Positions 1 to 6,010 of a stretch of DNA of 7,736 nt are shown piece after piece. Each line of letters begins with the position of its first letter. The first letter of the stretch is position 1. The DNA is from Zymomonas sp. Lineage in GTDB: Bacteria > Pseudomonadota > Alphaproteobacteria > Sphingomonadales > Sphingomonadaceae. The DNA lies in assembly GCA_027489105.1 (NCBI GenBank), contig JAIYAJ010000487.1:1-7736 (forward strand), in the 5' to 3' direction. The position numbers and the translations under genes were made by a program. The notes under the pieces are model-generated. The model did not search any database, was not told where the DNA came from, and worked only from the letters and a program-made list of their open reading frames with translations.

Positions 1-1
1 C

Positions 2-424
2 GCGCGGGCCGACACCAGGACGCCGGTGCGCATCGCGCTGGTCGCGATGCTCGTGAACCTCGTCCTCAACCTCGTACTGATCTGGCCGCTCGCGCATGTC
101 GGGCTGGCCGTGTCCACCGCGATCTCGGCGTGGGTGAACGCCGGGCTGCTCTATGTGACGCTGCGCCGGCGCGACCATTTCGCGGTGGACGATCGCCTGC
201 GCCGCACGGGCATCCGGCTGATCGCCGCGACGCTCGCCATGGCCGCCCTGCTGTTCTTTCTGAACCCCTGGATCGATCCCTGGACCGGTCGCAGCCTGCT
301 CGAACGCAGCGTGGCGCTGGCCGTGATGATCGCCGCGGCAGCCATCGTCTATTTCGGTCTGGTCTTCGGTCTGGGCGCCTATTCCGTCGCCACGCTGAAG
401 GGGCAGTTGCGCCGCCGTCGATAA
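2..424 (+). CDS. murJ: Lipid II flippase MurJ, C-terminal part (5' truncated by window edge)
   Basis: This is the last 140 codons of a membrane protein, open from base 2 to the TAA at 422-424. MurJ (MviN family, MOP superfamily) flips lipid II across the inner membrane for peptidoglycan synthesis. The visible start reads ARADTRTPVRIAL, which resembles the MurJ stretch where a cytoplasmic loop (Y/F-A-x-x-D-T-x-T-P) leads into a late transmembrane helix. Four hydrophobic segments follow, at about residues 10-30 (rich in VNLVLNLVLIWP), 34-55, 75-95 and 105-130. They are separated by short Arg-rich loops, and the tail ends in LRRRR. This fits the last helices of the 14-helix fold. A GTG at 26 is only an internal Val codon, because homology begins before it. 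The family call is confident from the local motif. The N-terminal two thirds lie outside the window. Confidence 0.88.
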   Translation, partial: ARADTRTPVRIALVAMLVNLVLNLVLIWPLAHVGLAVSTAISAWVNAGLLYVTLRRRDHFAVDDRLRRTGIRLIAATLAMAALLFFLNPWIDPWTGRSLLERSVALAVMIAAAAIVYFGLVFGLGAYSVATLKGQLRRRR

Positions 425-443
425 GGTCGGCGGGACGGCACGC

Positions 444-472
444 TTGACTCGGTCGGGCGTCGCCCCAATAGC
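444..472 (+). promoter_or_regulatory. Candidate sigma-70 promoter of trpS
   Basis: A -35-like TTGACT (444-449, five of six consensus bases, preceded by C as in many alphaproteobacterial promoters) is followed by a 17-base spacer. A weak -10-like AATAGC lies at 467-472 (three of six). Transcription would begin about six to nine bases after the -10, near 479-482, which is on or next to the trpS ATG at 482. The GACTC at 446-450 is also a GANTC site, the target of the alphaproteobacterial methylase CcrM. The -35 is seen directly. The promoter function is inferred. Confidence 0.4.
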
Positions 473-481
473 CCGGCTATC

Positions 482-1477
482 ATGACCCACAAGCGCACAG
501 TCTCGGGCATCCAGCCCACCGGCAACCTTCACCTCGGCAATTATCTCGGCGCGATCAAGCGCTGGGTGCAGATGCAGGACGAGGGCGAATGCCTGTTCTT
601 CCTGGCGGACCTGCATGCGATCACCGTGCACAACGACCCGGCGACACTCGCCTCCAACATCCGCGAGATGGCGGCGGCGCTGGTCGCGTGCGGCATCGAT
701 CCCGACAAGGCGATCCTGTTCCGCCAGCGTGACGTGCCTGCCCATGCCGAGCTGTGCTGGCTGCTCAACGGCACCGCCCGCATCGGCTGGCTGAATCGCA
801 TGACCCAGTTCAAGGAGAAGTCGGGCAAGAACCGCGAGGGCGCCTCGATCGGTCTCTACGCCTATCCGGTGCTGCAGGCGGCCGACGTGCTGCTCTATCA
901 GGCGACCCATGTTCCGGTCGGCGAAGACCAGAAGCAGCATCTCGAACTGGCGCGCGACATCGCCACCAAGTTCAACACCGACTTCGGGGTCGAACTGTTT
1001 ACCCTGCCCGAGCCCGTCATCGGCGGCCCGGCCGCGCGCGTGATGAGCCTGCGCGACGGATCGTCGAAGATGTCGAAGTCCGATCCGTCGGACATGAGCC
1101 GCATCAACCTGACCGACGATGCCGAGACGATCATGTCCAAGGTTCGCAAGGCGAAGACCGATCCCGAGCCGCTGCCCGACACGGTCGAAGGGCTGGAAGG
1201 CCGGCCCGAGGCGCGCAACCTCGTCGGCATCTACGCCGCCATGACCGACATGACCCCGGCGGAAGTGCTGGCACAGTTCGGCGGCCAGGGTTTCGGCGCG
1301 TTCAAGCCGGCACTGGGCGAAATGCTCGTCGAGAAGCTGGGACCGATCGCCGAGCGGCTGCGCGCGCTGAAGGCTAATCCGGCAGAGGTCGACGCGATTC
1401 TCGCCAAGGGGGCGGAGAAGGCCCGCACCCTGGCTTCGCCGACGCTCGCCAGCGCTTATCGGGCAATGGGCCTTTAA
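482..1477 (+). CDS. trpS: Tryptophanyl-tRNA synthetase
   Basis: A complete 331-residue class I aminoacyl-tRNA synthetase, the usual bacterial TrpRS length. It charges tRNA-Trp with tryptophan in the cytoplasm using ATP. The N-terminus runs straight into the signature [18 protein letters not shown], in which PTGNLHLGN (about residues 12-20) is the HIGH-type ATP motif. YPVLQAAD (about 128-135) is the tryptophan-pocket segment ending in Asp135. VGEDQ (about 146-150) and the KMSKS loop (196-200, within [10 protein letters not shown]) follow. The rest is the C-terminal anticodon-binding helical domain. The ATG at 482 is chosen because homology begins within a few residues. No Shine-Dalgarno is visible in the 20 bases before it, which fits a near-leaderless message from the promoter candidate just upstream. 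murJ lies 57 bases upstream on the same strand, and a hairpin follows the TAA. No T-box or trp leader peptide was seen. Confidence 0.97.
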   Translation: MTHKRTVSGIQPTGNLHLGNYLGAIKRWVQMQDEGECLFFLADLHAITVHNDPATLASNIREMAAALVACGIDPDKAILFRQRDVPAHAELCWLLNGTARIGWLNRMTQFKEKSGKNREGASIGLYAYPVLQAADVLLYQATHVPVGEDQKQHLELARDIATKFNTDFGVELFTLPEPVIGGPAARVMSLRDGSSKMSKSDPSDMSRINLTDDAETIMSKVRKAKTDPEPLPDTVEGLEGRPEARNLVGIYAAMTDMTPAEVLAQFGGQGFGAFKPALGEMLVEKLGPIAERLRALKANPAEVDAILAKGAEKARTLASPTLASAYRAMGL

Positions 1478-1483
1478 CGATCA

Positions 1484-1513
1484 GCGGGAGGGCGCCCTAC
1501 CAGCGCCCTCCGC
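1484..1513. terminator. Hairpin between convergent trpS and topA, likely bidirectional terminator
   Basis: GGAGGGCGC (1487-1495) pairs perfectly with GCGCCCTCC (1503-1511) around a 7-base loop (CCTACCA). The stem can be extended by two pairs (GC 1484-1485 with GC 1512-1513) across one bulged G. It sits between the trpS stop (1477) and the topA stop (1517-1519), so it could serve both directions. Neither side has a strong T run, so it is not a textbook intrinsic terminator, and Rho may also take part. The structure is seen directly and its function is inferred. Confidence 0.6.
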
Positions 1514-1516
1514 ACG

Positions 1517-4093
1517 TCAGGCCTTTGCGGCCGCTGTCTTCGCCGGAGCCTTTTTGGCGGCCGGCTTCTTTTCCGTAGCCGCCTTCTTGGGAGCAGCAGC
1601 CTTCTTCGGCGCGGCCTTCTTCTTGCCCTTGGCCGGCGGCCCCTTGGCGGCGCGCGCAGCCAGCAGTTCCAGTGCCGCCTCCAGCGTCATCTCGTCGGGA
1701 TTCGCGGTTTTCGGCAGCGTCGCATTGGTCTCGCCGTCGGTCACATAGGGACCGAAGCGGCCCGCCATCAGCTTGACCTCGGCATTGGTCACCGGGCTGG
1801 TACCGAACTGTTTGAGCGGCTCGGCCTTGCCGCGCTGACGACCGCCGCCGGCTGCGGCCTCGGCCAGCTTGACGACCGCAGCGTTCATGCCGGTCTCGAA
1901 CACCTCCGCCGTCGAGGCGAGGCGCGCATATTTGCCGTTGTGCGCCAGATAGGGACCGAAGCGACCGATCGAGGCGGTGATCGGTTCGCTGGTTTCGGGA
2001 TGCGGCCCGATCAGGCGCGGCAGCGAGAGCAGCTTGAGCGCCCACTCCATGTCGAGCGCATCGGTGCCCACATCCTTCGGGATAGAGGACCGTTTGGCAT
2101 CCTTGCCGTCGCCGAGCTGGATATAGGGACCGAAACGGCCCGCGCGGCGTGAGACCTCGAGCCCGCTCTCGGGATCGGTCCCGAGCACGACCGGGCCGCT
2201 ATCGGCGCCCGCATCCTCGGCACCGGCCTGGGCGAAGCGACGCGTATATTTGCACTCCGGATAGTTGGAGCAGGCGATGAATGCTCCGAAGCGCCCGCCG
2301 CGCAGCGACAGCCGGCCCGCATCGCACGCCGGACATTGGCGGGGATCGCCGCCATCTTCCTTTTCCGGGAACAGATAGGGCGCCAGGAACTCGTCCAGCG
2401 CGGCCGTCACCTCGGACGGCTTCTGGTCCATCACCTCGACGGTCTTCGGCTTGAAGTCCTTCCAGAAGGCCTCCAGCACCGCCTGCCAGCCGGCGCGACC
2501 GCCCGAGACGTCGTCGAGGCTCTCCTCGAGATGGGCGGTATAGTCGTAGCTGACATAGCGCTCGAAGAAGCGCTCGAGAAAGCTGGTCACCAGCCGCCCG
2601 CTCTCGCTCGGCTGAAAGCGGTTCTTCTCGACCGTCACATATTCGCGGTCCTTGAGCGTCTGCAGGATCGAGGCATAGGTGGAGGGGCGCCCGATGCCGA
2701 GCTCCTCCATCTTCTTGACCAGGCTCGCTTCCGAATAGCGCGGCGGCGGCTGGGTGAAATGCTGCTCCGAATTGACCTTCTTCTTGGCCGGCGCATCGCC
2801 CTCCTTCATGCGGGGCAGGCGGCGGCTCTCGTCATCGGCCTCGTCGTCGCGACCTTCCTCGTAAAGCGCCAGATAGCCGGGAAAGAGGACGACCTGGCCG
2901 GTCGCGCGGATCGCGTGCTGGCCGGTGCCGTCGGTCATGTCGACCGTGGTCCGCTCCAGCCGCGCCGACGCCATCTGGCTGGCGAGCGCGCGCTTGAAGA
3001 TCAGATCGTAGAGCCGGCCATGGTCGCCGCTGCCGGCACGATCGCGCGAGAAGTCGGTCGGGCGGATCGCTTCATGCGCTTCCTGCGCATTCTTCGCCTT
3101 GGCGGTGTACTGGCGCGGCTTGTCGGGCACGTAGGACGCATCATAGCGATTGGCGATCGCGCCGCGCGCAGCGGTGATGGCGCTGCCGTCCATCTGGACG
3201 CCGTCGGTCCGCATATAGGTGATGGCGCCATCCTCGTACAGCGCCTGCGCCAGCCGCATCGTGTGGCTGGCCGAGAAGCCGAGCTTTCGCGCGGCCTCCT
3301 GCTGGAGGGTCGAGGTCGTGAAAGGCGGCGGCGGGTTGCGCGTCAGCGGCTTGGTCTCGACCGTTGCGACCGAGAAGCGCCCCGCCTCGACATCGGCCTT
3401 GGCTGCGCCGGCGTCCTTGCCGTTGCCGATCGTCAGCCGGTCGATCTTCTGCCCCTTCCAGCGCACGAGGCGCGCGATGAAGGGGATGCCGTCATGCTCC
3501 ATGTCGGCGGTGATCGACCAATATTCCTGCGGGCGGAAAAGCTCGATCTCGCGCTCGCGGTCGACGACAAGACGCAGCGCCACCGACTGCACGCGTCCGG
3601 CGGACTTGGCGCCGGGCAATTTGCGCCACAGCACCGGCGACAGCGTGAACCCGACCAGATAATCGAGCGCGCGGCGCGCCCGATAGGCATCGATCAGATC
3701 CTCGTCGAGTTCGCGGGGATTGGCCATCGCCTCGGTGACGGCAGGCTTGGTGATCGCGTTGAACGTCACGCGCTGGACGGTCTTCGGCAGGGCGCGGCGC
3801 TTGCCGAGCACCTCCTTCACATGCCAGCTGATCGCCTCGCCCTCGCGATCGGGGTCGGTCGCGAGGATCAGGACATCGGCGTTCTTCGCCTCGTCGGCGA
3901 TCGCCTTCAGCTGCCGCGTCTTGTCGGCATAGGCCTCCCATTCCATCTCGAAGCCATTGTCTGGATCGACAGAGCCATCCTTGGCCGGAAGATCGCGGAC
4001 ATGTCCGTAGGAGGCGAGGACGCGGTGACCCGGACCGAGATATTTTTCGATGGTCTTGGCCTTGGCGGGCGATTCTACGACGACGAGCTTCAT
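1517..4093 (-). CDS. topA: DNA topoisomerase I (type IA)
   Basis: With the ATG at 4093 this is an 858-residue type IA topoisomerase, which relaxes negative supercoils through a 5'-phosphotyrosine intermediate. The Toprim domain opens with MKLVVVESPAKAKTIEKYLG (Glu7) and carries the metal motif TDPDREGE (Asp80, Asp82, Glu84). RARRALDYLVGF (about 138-149) and GAKSAGRVQSVALR (161-174) are core motifs. The catalytic tyrosine is Tyr293 in ITYMRTDG, with Arg295 beside it. A single four-Cys zinc ribbon follows (Cys587, Cys590, Cys608, Cys614). Then come three Toprim C-terminal repeats, each with GRFGPY (about 652, 710 and 778), and a Lys/Ala-rich tail at about 816-858. The start at 4093 matches the family N-terminus. 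In-frame starts also exist at 4108 (ATG) and 4144 (GTG), giving 863 and 875 residues. An AAAAGGA (4109-4115) lies 15 bases before 4093 and touches the ATG at 4108, so the start is not fully settled. It is last in the plsY-dprA-topA row. Confidence 0.95.
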   Translation of the reverse strand: MKLVVVESPAKAKTIEKYLGPGHRVLASYGHVRDLPAKDGSVDPDNGFEMEWEAYADKTRQLKAIADEAKNADVLILATDPDREGEAISWHVKEVLGKRRALPKTVQRVTFNAITKPAVTEAMANPRELDEDLIDAYRARRALDYLVGFTLSPVLWRKLPGAKSAGRVQSVALRLVVDREREIELFRPQEYWSITADMEHDGIPFIARLVRWKGQKIDRLTIGNGKDAGAAKADVEAGRFSVATVETKPLTRNPPPPFTTSTLQQEAARKLGFSASHTMRLAQALYEDGAITYMRTDGVQMDGSAITAARGAIANRYDASYVPDKPRQYTAKAKNAQEAHEAIRPTDFSRDRAGSGDHGRLYDLIFKRALASQMASARLERTTVDMTDGTGQHAIRATGQVVLFPGYLALYEEGRDDEADDESRRLPRMKEGDAPAKKKVNSEQHFTQPPPRYSEASLVKKMEELGIGRPSTYASILQTLKDREYVTVEKNRFQPSESGRLVTSFLERFFERYVSYDYTAHLEESLDDVSGGRAGWQAVLEAFWKDFKPKTVEVMDQKPSEVTAALDEFLAPYLFPEKEDGGDPRQCPACDAGRLSLRGGRFGAFIACSNYPECKYTRRFAQAGAEDAGADSGPVVLGTDPESGLEVSRRAGRFGPYIQLGDGKDAKRSSIPKDVGTDALDMEWALKLLSLPRLIGPHPETSEPITASIGRFGPYLAHNGKYARLASTAEVFETGMNAAVVKLAEAAAGGGRQRGKAEPLKQFGTSPVTNAEVKLMAGRFGPYVTDGETNATLPKTANPDEMTLEAALELLAARAAKGPPAKGKKKAAPKKAAAPKKAATEKKPAAKKAPAKTAAAKA

Positions 4094-4207
4094 GGCGGTT
4101 ACAGGCATTCCTTTTCGGAGCGCATAGACTGGCGGCCTACGCACGCGTACACGTACGAAGGTGGCTAGACGCTTCGTCCCTCGTCAAGGGTGGGCATCCC
4201 GGAACTG
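4094..4207 (-). promoter_or_regulatory. dprA-topA intergenic region: topA leader with candidate promoter elements
   Basis: This region holds 114 bases between the dprA stop and the topA ATG. Read on the minus strand it has a TTGACG (-35-like, preceded by CC, 4187 down to 4182) with no good -10 at 16-18 bases. Closer to the gene there is a weaker pair, TGTACG (4151-4146) and TCTATG (4128-4123), 17 bases apart. That pair would give a short leader holding AAAAGGA (4115-4109). The 20 bases at 4138-4157 alternate purine and pyrimidine without a break. No strong terminator for dprA is seen, only 4-bp stems, so read-through from dprA into topA is also possible. Confidence 0.35.
4138..4157. repeat. 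20-base perfectly alternating purine-pyrimidine tract in the topA leader
   Basis: Every base from T4138 to G4157 alternates pyrimidine and purine, mixing CG, CA/TG and TA steps. It includes an inverted repeat CGTAC-AC-GTACG (4146-4157) and an ACGCGT palindrome (4143-4148). Such tracts can adopt left-handed (Z) DNA or extrude under negative supercoiling. It covers the weaker -35 candidate of topA. The pattern is seen directly. Any structural or regulatory role is inference. Confidence 0.5.
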
Positions 4208-5302
4208 TCACGCGGTCAGGCTGACCTTGCCCCCGGCATGGCGTTCGAGCCGACCGGCCAGTTCCAGATCGAGCAGCACCACCTGAACCGCAGGCGCCGG
4301 GGCGCCGCACAGGCGGATGAGCTCATCGACCGGCAGCGGGACCGGGCCGAGCAGTCCCAGCACCGCGTCGCGATCCCCGTCGGCGATCTCCCGTGGGGGG
4401 CTCGACGCGAACAATGGCAAAGGCGGCACCGACACGCCACCGATCGGCGACAGCGACTCGATGATGTCGTCGGCCGACTGCACCAGCGTCGCGCCCTCGC
4501 GGATCAGCAGATTACAGCCCTGCGCGCGCGGATCGAGCGGCGAACCCGGCACCGCCATCACCTCACGGCCGAACTCTCCGGCGAGGCGCGCGGTGATCAG
4601 CGATCCCGACTTGGGGGCGGCCTCCACCACTACGGTCCCCACGGCGAGGCCCGCGATGATCCGGTTGCGGTGCGGAAAGTGCCGCGCACGCGGCTCGACG
4701 CCGGGCGGCTGTTCGGCGATCAGCAGGCCGCGCTCGGCGATCTCCGCCTGGAGACGGTCATTCTCGGGCGGACAGACGATGTCGCTGCCACCGGCGATCA
4801 CGGCGGCGGTACCCTGCTCGAGCGACCCGACATGCGCCGCCGTGTCGATTCCCCGCGCAAGCCCCGAGACGACCAGCCATCCCCTGGACGAAAGTTCATG
4901 CGCCAGCATCCGGGCGAAGCGCATCGCGGCCCCGCTGGCATTGCGTGCGCCCACCATCGCCACCGCGCGGCGCTGGAGCAGGGCCGGATCGCCGCGAAGG
5001 ACCAGCATGGCGGGCGCACCATCGCAGCGATCGAGCCAGGCCGGATAGAGCGGCTCGCCGCGAAACAGCTGCCGGGCCCCGATCCGCTCGACCTGCTCCA
5101 TCTCGCGCAGGGCAGAAGCCGCATCGGCGATCGGCGGCATCGCACCGCCATTGCGCCGGACGAGATCGGGCAGCGCCTCGATCGCGGCGAGAGCGTTGCC
5201 GAAACGGGCAATCAACTGGGCATGCGCGACCGGGCCGACGCGCGGTGTCCGGATCAGGCGGAGCCGGGCCAGCCGCTCGTCATGATCATACCCGCCGGAC
5301 AG
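4208..5302 (-). CDS. dprA: DNA-processing protein DprA (Smf), probable CTG start
   Basis: DprA binds single-stranded DNA taken up in transformation and loads RecA. Orthologues also occur in species not known to be competent. The Rossmann-like core is clear: VAMVGARNASG (about 114-124), VVSGLARGIDTAAH (144-157), CPPEN (177-181), FPHRNRIIAG (209-218), SGSLITARLA (232-241) and AVPGSPLDPRAQGCNLLIREGA (about 250-271, family motif). A C-terminal winged-helix domain spans about 312-364. The first usable standard start is the TTG at 5215 (335 residues). However, the family-like N-terminal stretch DERLARLRLIRTPRVGPV is encoded in frame upstream of it, and no ATG, GTG or TTG occurs between 5215 and the upstream stop at 5384-5386. 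A CTG at 5302, one base after the plsY TGA, has GGGAG 8 bases before it and gives 364 residues, so I prefer it. The gene call is firm and the start is inference. Confidence 0.9.
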   Translation of the reverse strand: MSGGYDHDERLARLRLIRTPRVGPVAHAQLIARFGNALAAIEALPDLVRRNGGAMPPIADAASALREMEQVERIGARQLFRGEPLYPAWLDRCDGAPAMLVLRGDPALLQRRAVAMVGARNASGAAMRFARMLAHELSSRGWLVVSGLARGIDTAAHVGSLEQGTAAVIAGGSDIVCPPENDRLQAEIAERGLLIAEQPPGVEPRARHFPHRNRIIAGLAVGTVVVEAAPKSGSLITARLAGEFGREVMAVPGSPLDPRAQGCNLLIREGATLVQSADDIIESLSPIGGVSVPPLPLFASSPPREIADGDRDAVLGLLGPVPLPVDELIRLCGAPAPAVQVVLLDLELAGRLERHAGGKVSLTA

Positions 5303-5303
5303 A

Positions 5304-5891
5304 TCAGCTGCTCCCGACCTTGGGCTCGGTGCCGTCGAGCAGACGGGCGATATTGCCGCGATGCTTCCACACCACCAGCAGCGTCATGGCGAGCATCACC
5401 AGCACCGCGTCCGACTGACCGCCTACCGCAGCTGCGATCGGCGCTGCGACCGCGCCCGACAGGCCACCGACCGAGGACCGCCGGCTGACCGCGAGCATGG
5501 CGAGCCACACCAGCGCGAAAGCCAGACCCGCCGGCCACCAGATGGCGAGCGAAACGCCGAGCATCGTCGCGACGCCCTTGCCGCCGGCGAATTTCAGCCA
5601 GACCGGATAGAGATGCCCCAGAAAAGCTGCCCCGCCAGCCCATAGAGCGGCCTCCGGCTGGATCGCAGCAGCGATCAGCACCGCAACCGCGCCCTTGCCG
5701 CCGTCGAGCAGGAGGGTCGCAGCCGCCAGTCCCTTGCGGCCGGTGCGCAGCACGTTGGTGGCGCCGATGTTGCCCGAACCGATCTGGCGGAGATCCCCGG
5801 CTCCGCCCAGCCGCGTGAGCACGACGCCGAACGGGATGGAGCCGAGAAGATAGCCGCCCAACAGCAGCAACAAGGTCGTCGTCGAAAGCAT
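5304..5891 (-). CDS. plsY: Glycerol-3-phosphate acyltransferase PlsY (acyl-phosphate dependent)
   Basis: A complete 195-residue inner-membrane enzyme, the usual PlsY length. It acylates sn-glycerol-3-phosphate from acyl-phosphate to give lysophosphatidate, the first committed step of phospholipid synthesis in the PlsX/PlsY route. The family motifs are all present: GSGNIGATNVLRTGRKG (38-54), LLDGGKG (61-67, phosphate loop), HLYPVWLKFAGGKGVAT (93-109) and the C-terminal WKHRGNIARLLDGTEPK (175-191). About five hydrophobic segments alternate with these loops, starting with the N-terminal helix at about 4-25. The ATG at 5891 fits the family start. An AGG lies 7 bases before it and a G-run further off. 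It heads the minus-strand plsY-dprA-topA row and diverges from murI. Its stop lies one base before the proposed dprA start. Confidence 0.96.
   Translation of the reverse strand: MLSTTTLLLLLGGYLLGSIPFGVVLTRLGGAGDLRQIGSGNIGATNVLRTGRKGLAAATLLLDGGKGAVAVLIAAAIQPEAALWAGGAAFLGHLYPVWLKFAGGKGVATMLGVSLAIWWPAGLAFALVWLAMLAVSRRSSVGGLSGAVAAPIAAAVGGQSDAVLVMLAMTLLVVWKHRGNIARLLDGTEPKVGSS
5311..5315 (-). promoter_or_regulatory. Ribosome binding site supporting the dprA CTG start
   Basis: On the minus strand this reads GGGAG, inside the last codons of plsY, with 8 bases between it and the CTG at 5302. The spacing is ideal and it is the only Shine-Dalgarno-like run I see near the expected dprA start. Because it lies within plsY, it points to translational coupling of the two genes. 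Confidence 0.45.
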
Positions 5892-5894
5892 CTA

Positions 5895-5906
5895 GGAACC
5901 TGTTCC
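5895..5906. repeat. Short inverted repeat in the plsY leader
   Basis: GGAAC (5895-5899) and GTTCC (5902-5906) form a 12-base near-palindrome separated by CT, only a few bases upstream of the plsY ATG and covering its AGG ribosome-binding candidate. It could be a small operator or a leader hairpin, or chance. The two-base gap fits neither the Bacillus-type LexA box (GAAC-N4-GTTC) nor the alphaproteobacterial one (GTTC-N7-GTTC). Confidence 0.3.
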
Positions 5907-5924
5907 CCCACATGGTTTGTCCGC

Positions 5925-5952
5925 AGCATAGTCGATGAGGGTGACGGCGCAA
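5925..5952 (-). promoter_or_regulatory. Candidate plsY promoter
   Basis: On the minus strand, TTGCGC (5952-5947, three of six -35 bases) and TATGCT (5930-5925, four of six -10 bases) are 16 bases apart. Transcription would start about 25-30 bases before the plsY ATG at 5891. The elements are modest and the call rests on position in the 119-base plsY-murI divergent gap. I found no comparable pair for murI on the other strand. Confidence 0.3.
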
Positions 5953-6002
5953 CCGATGCGGCGGGCTTACCCCGTTGCGATGGCCGGCTGCGCCCCTTAA
6001 GT

Positions 6003-6006
6003 GGAG
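6003..6006 (+). promoter_or_regulatory. Ribosome binding site of murI
   Basis: GGAG lies 4 bases before the ATG at 6011. It decides the murI start in favour of 6011 over the in-frame TTG at 5975, which has no Shine-Dalgarno and lies outside the family homology. Confidence 0.5.
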
Positions 6007-6010
6007 CGCG

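Noticed and set aside
1740..2145. Recurring TAGGGACCGAA-type strings on the + strand as a DNA repeat family.
   Set aside because: They are the antisense of codons for GRFGPY in the three homologous repeats of TopA. Protein-level repetition explains them.
2336..4168. A 610-codon open frame on the + strand, antisense to topA.
   Set aside because: It lies entirely over the topA coding strand and its leader. The translation is a low-complexity Arg/Leu/Gly/His mix with no recognisable family. Long antisense frames are expected opposite a highly GC-biased gene.
4160..4190. Small hairpins after dprA (CCCT-TGACG-AGGG, GACG-AAG-CGTC on the minus strand) as a dprA terminator.
   Set aside because: The stems are only 4 bp, with no T run. 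The first contains the better TTGACG -35 candidate of topA, so a terminator is not supported.
4190..5488. A 432-codon open frame on the + strand opposite dprA and the end of plsY.
   Set aside because: Its composition (Arg, Gln, His and Asp rich) is that of an antisense shadow. dprA on the other strand carries clear family motifs throughout.
5895..5906. GGAAC-CT-GTTCC as a LexA (SOS) box, tempting because dprA is a DNA-processing gene downstream.
   Set aside because: The two-base gap fits neither the Bacillus-type GAAC-N4-GTTC nor the alphaproteobacterial GTTC-N7-GTTC box. It is kept only as a short inverted repeat.
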